From Prevotella sp. (lineage in GTDB: Bacteria; Bacteroidota; Bacteroidia; Bacteroidales; Bacteroidaceae), in the NCBI GenBank assembly GCA_016290175.1, contig JAEETD010000003.1, positions 1 to 64,000 on the forward strand: a stretch of 64,000 nt of DNA, read 5' to 3'. Positions 62,649 through 64,000 of the stretch are shown piece after piece. Under the pieces are notes generated by a model. The model was not told the origin of the DNA. It made no database searches and saw only the letters and a program-made list of their open reading frames with translations. The stretch's first letter is position 1. Every line of letters starts with the position of its first letter. The position numbers were made by a program, and so were the translations under genes.

Positions 62649-64000
62649 TTATAAAATATTTGTTTTTTTCTTCTTTTTCTTCTCTTTCTTGTCGTCGTTA
62701 TGTCCGAACCTGAGTCTCGGTTTGACTTTCATTTTGGACATTTCATCGGTATTGGTAAACGAGAACTGCAAAATCAAATCCGTCAGACTGCCTTTCAGGG
62801 TGACATCACCATTGGCTATCGCACCATCGCTCTCGATGTCGGCAATAATATTCTTCATGTTGATATTGCGATAACTGATTTTCCGGATGTCAGCCTTCAC
62901 TTGCCCCATAGGCAGCTTGCCGCCTTTCTGTTTACGCATGACACCAGTACGGCTCTTTGAAATGTCGACTTTAAAGCTGGCTGTGCAGTCGATATTACCT
63001 AATTTCTCTAACTGGAACAGTTCACCAAGTTTTAGGGAGTCAGTGCTGACGTTGCCTGTTATATATTTATTTACACCATCGAGTTCGAAATTGAAATCGA
63101 CATCACCCTTTTCTGTTTTCAGCAGTCCTCTGAATTGTTGTTTTTTCCAAAGAATATTAAAACTGCCTGCATATCTGACGAGCCCCATAGCAAAAATCTG
63201 GTTCATCATATATTTCTTAACAGTAAACTGATTGATAATCTTATGCTTGATGCCTGGTTTGGCAACCATTTGATAGACTTCGAAATGGAGTGCCAGCTTA
63301 CGGGCTTCTTTCAGATTGCGAAGCATGCCCATTGCTTTGATGTCCAGTTTCTTGTCGTCGGTATTGACGTGGATATCCTTAAAGGTCATCCCGTCTCCAT
63401 TTCCATTTATACTGACACTGAGATTCAATGGTATTGAGAATTTGTGGAGTACTCGTGCAAAAGGTTGTGAGATGTCTTTCAGCATGACACGTCCCTTGAT
63501 GGTGTCTGCATTATAGCTCAGTGAGGTGCCTTTCTCCTTGTCAGGCAGATAGAAGTCGGCCCTGGGAATATCCAGACGGGTGGTGACTTGTTGGACAACG
63601 GCGTTTGTAAATGTCATGTGCTTGCCGTTGATAGTGATGTCAGACTTCAGTTCTGTCAGATCGATACCGGCTATTGTGTCTTTCACACAACCATTGGTGA
63701 GGTCCAACCTTATTGAGTCCTTTCCGATGTGAAGGATGTCGATGCCCAAGTCGGCCTGTAGGTTGAAGTGCCTGTCATCGAAAGCACCATGATGTGGCTT
63801 ACCAAAATTGCGACGGGGAAGGTCGCAGTCGCTCTTGAGTTCCAGCCCCTTGATGTCTATACGCGCTTTTCCTTTATCTTTTTCAGGGATGCTGACCGTC
63901 AATGTGCCCGAGTCAAGATGCCATTTGACGAGGGTTTTCTTTGTTTGCTTCTCCCAGTCTGCCTTGAAATGATGTACAGTAATCGTGTGCTTGCCCCGCC
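62649..64000 (-). CDS. AsmA-like protein, C-terminal part (5' partial)
   Basis: The frame is open to the right edge, so the true start lies outside; about 450 residues are visible. The sequence is long alternating beta strands with [29 protein letters not shown] and [20 protein letters not shown], the last resembling the end of AsmA/TamB-type beta-groove proteins. The chain ends in a Lys-rich tail ([13 protein letters not shown]). Such proteins span the periplasm and move lipids toward the outer membrane. A Met predicted near 63902 is a TTG inside the frame and not a start. Confidence 0.6.
   Translation of the reverse strand, partial: RGKHTITVHHFKADWEKQTKKTLVKWHLDSGTLTVSIPEKDKGKARIDIKGLELKSDCDLPRRNFGKPHHGAFDDRHFNLQADLGIDILHIGKDSIRLDLTNGCVKDTIAGIDLTELKSDITINGKHMTFTNAVVQQVTTRLDIPRADFYLPDKEKGTSLSYNADTIKGRVMLKDISQPFARVLHKFSIPLNLSVSINGNGDGMTFKDIHVNTDDKKLDIKAMGMLRNLKEARKLALHFEVYQMVAKPGIKHKIINQFTVKKYMMNQIFAMGLVRYAGSFNILWKKQQFRGLLKTEKGDVDFNFELDGVNKYITGNVSTDSLKLGELFQLEKLGNIDCTASFKVDISKSRTGVMRKQKGGKLPMGQVKADIRKISYRNINMKNIIADIESDGAIANGDVTLKGSLTDLILQFSFTNTDEMSKMKVKPRLRFGHNDDKKEKKKKKKTNIL

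Overview
The window reads as chromosomal DNA from a member of the Bacteroidota, most likely Prevotellaceae (Prevotella, Segatella or Xylanibacter type). The reasons are: promoters of the TAnnTTTG type before most transcription units, almost no Shine-Dalgarno sites, lipoproteins with a Cys followed by S/D/E, large Oar-type TonB-dependent receptors, BACON and fimbrillin-like domains, and a recurrent C-terminal tail of the form YDLxGRxV..GxYIxxGxKxV. The genus is inferred, not proven. No phage, plasmid, insertion sequence or CRISPR array is visible.

Layout. 1-4252: end of a secreted protein, two hypothetical lipoproteins and a small AraC-type regulator. 4364-13251: degradative block with a PAP2 acid phosphatase, a GH10 xylanase, a YqiA-like hydrolase fused to a degenerate nucleotidase-like domain, a BaiN-type flavoprotein, an aquaporin and a GH95 alpha-fucosidase. 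13398-19833: TolC, MacA, MacB ATPase, MacB permease, LytS-type kinase and LytTR regulator, a self-contained tripartite export operon with its own two-component system. 20054-21055: class II FBP aldolase. 21253-24517: a partner-switching module (TPR-SpoIIE phosphatase, RsbW-like kinase, STAS protein, small coiled-coil membrane protein). 24899-32195: two large surface proteins with Ig-like repeats. 32242-37382: DUF4831 protein, Nnr, Hpt, Adk and Obg. 37506-45865: two paralogous Oar-like receptors flanking a BACON/OB lipoprotein. 46465-50241: a divergent locus with two fimbrillin-like lipoproteins, each preceded by an unannotated 45-46 residue peptide of one family, and a strongly structured RNA in the leader of one arm. 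50266-55957: HAD phosphatase, CE1-type esterase, tRNA-Val, small exported protein, GlyRS and FKBP lipoprotein. 55993-57827: an ABC-type ATPase plus DUF4435 (TOPRIM-like) pair, the gene combination of PARIS-type defence. 57824-62587 (minus): dxs, trkA, trkH. The last gene, AsmA-like, runs off the right edge.

Two things stand out. First, the divergent peptide/RNA/fimbrillin-like locus at 46465-50241. Second, short tandem arrays with strict 7-nt or 9-nt period sit exactly at gene junctions, contain stop or start codons, and in several places have become coding sequence: two signal peptides, a loop in DXS and the xylanase linker.

All calls come from reading the sequence and recalling family motifs; no database search was run.
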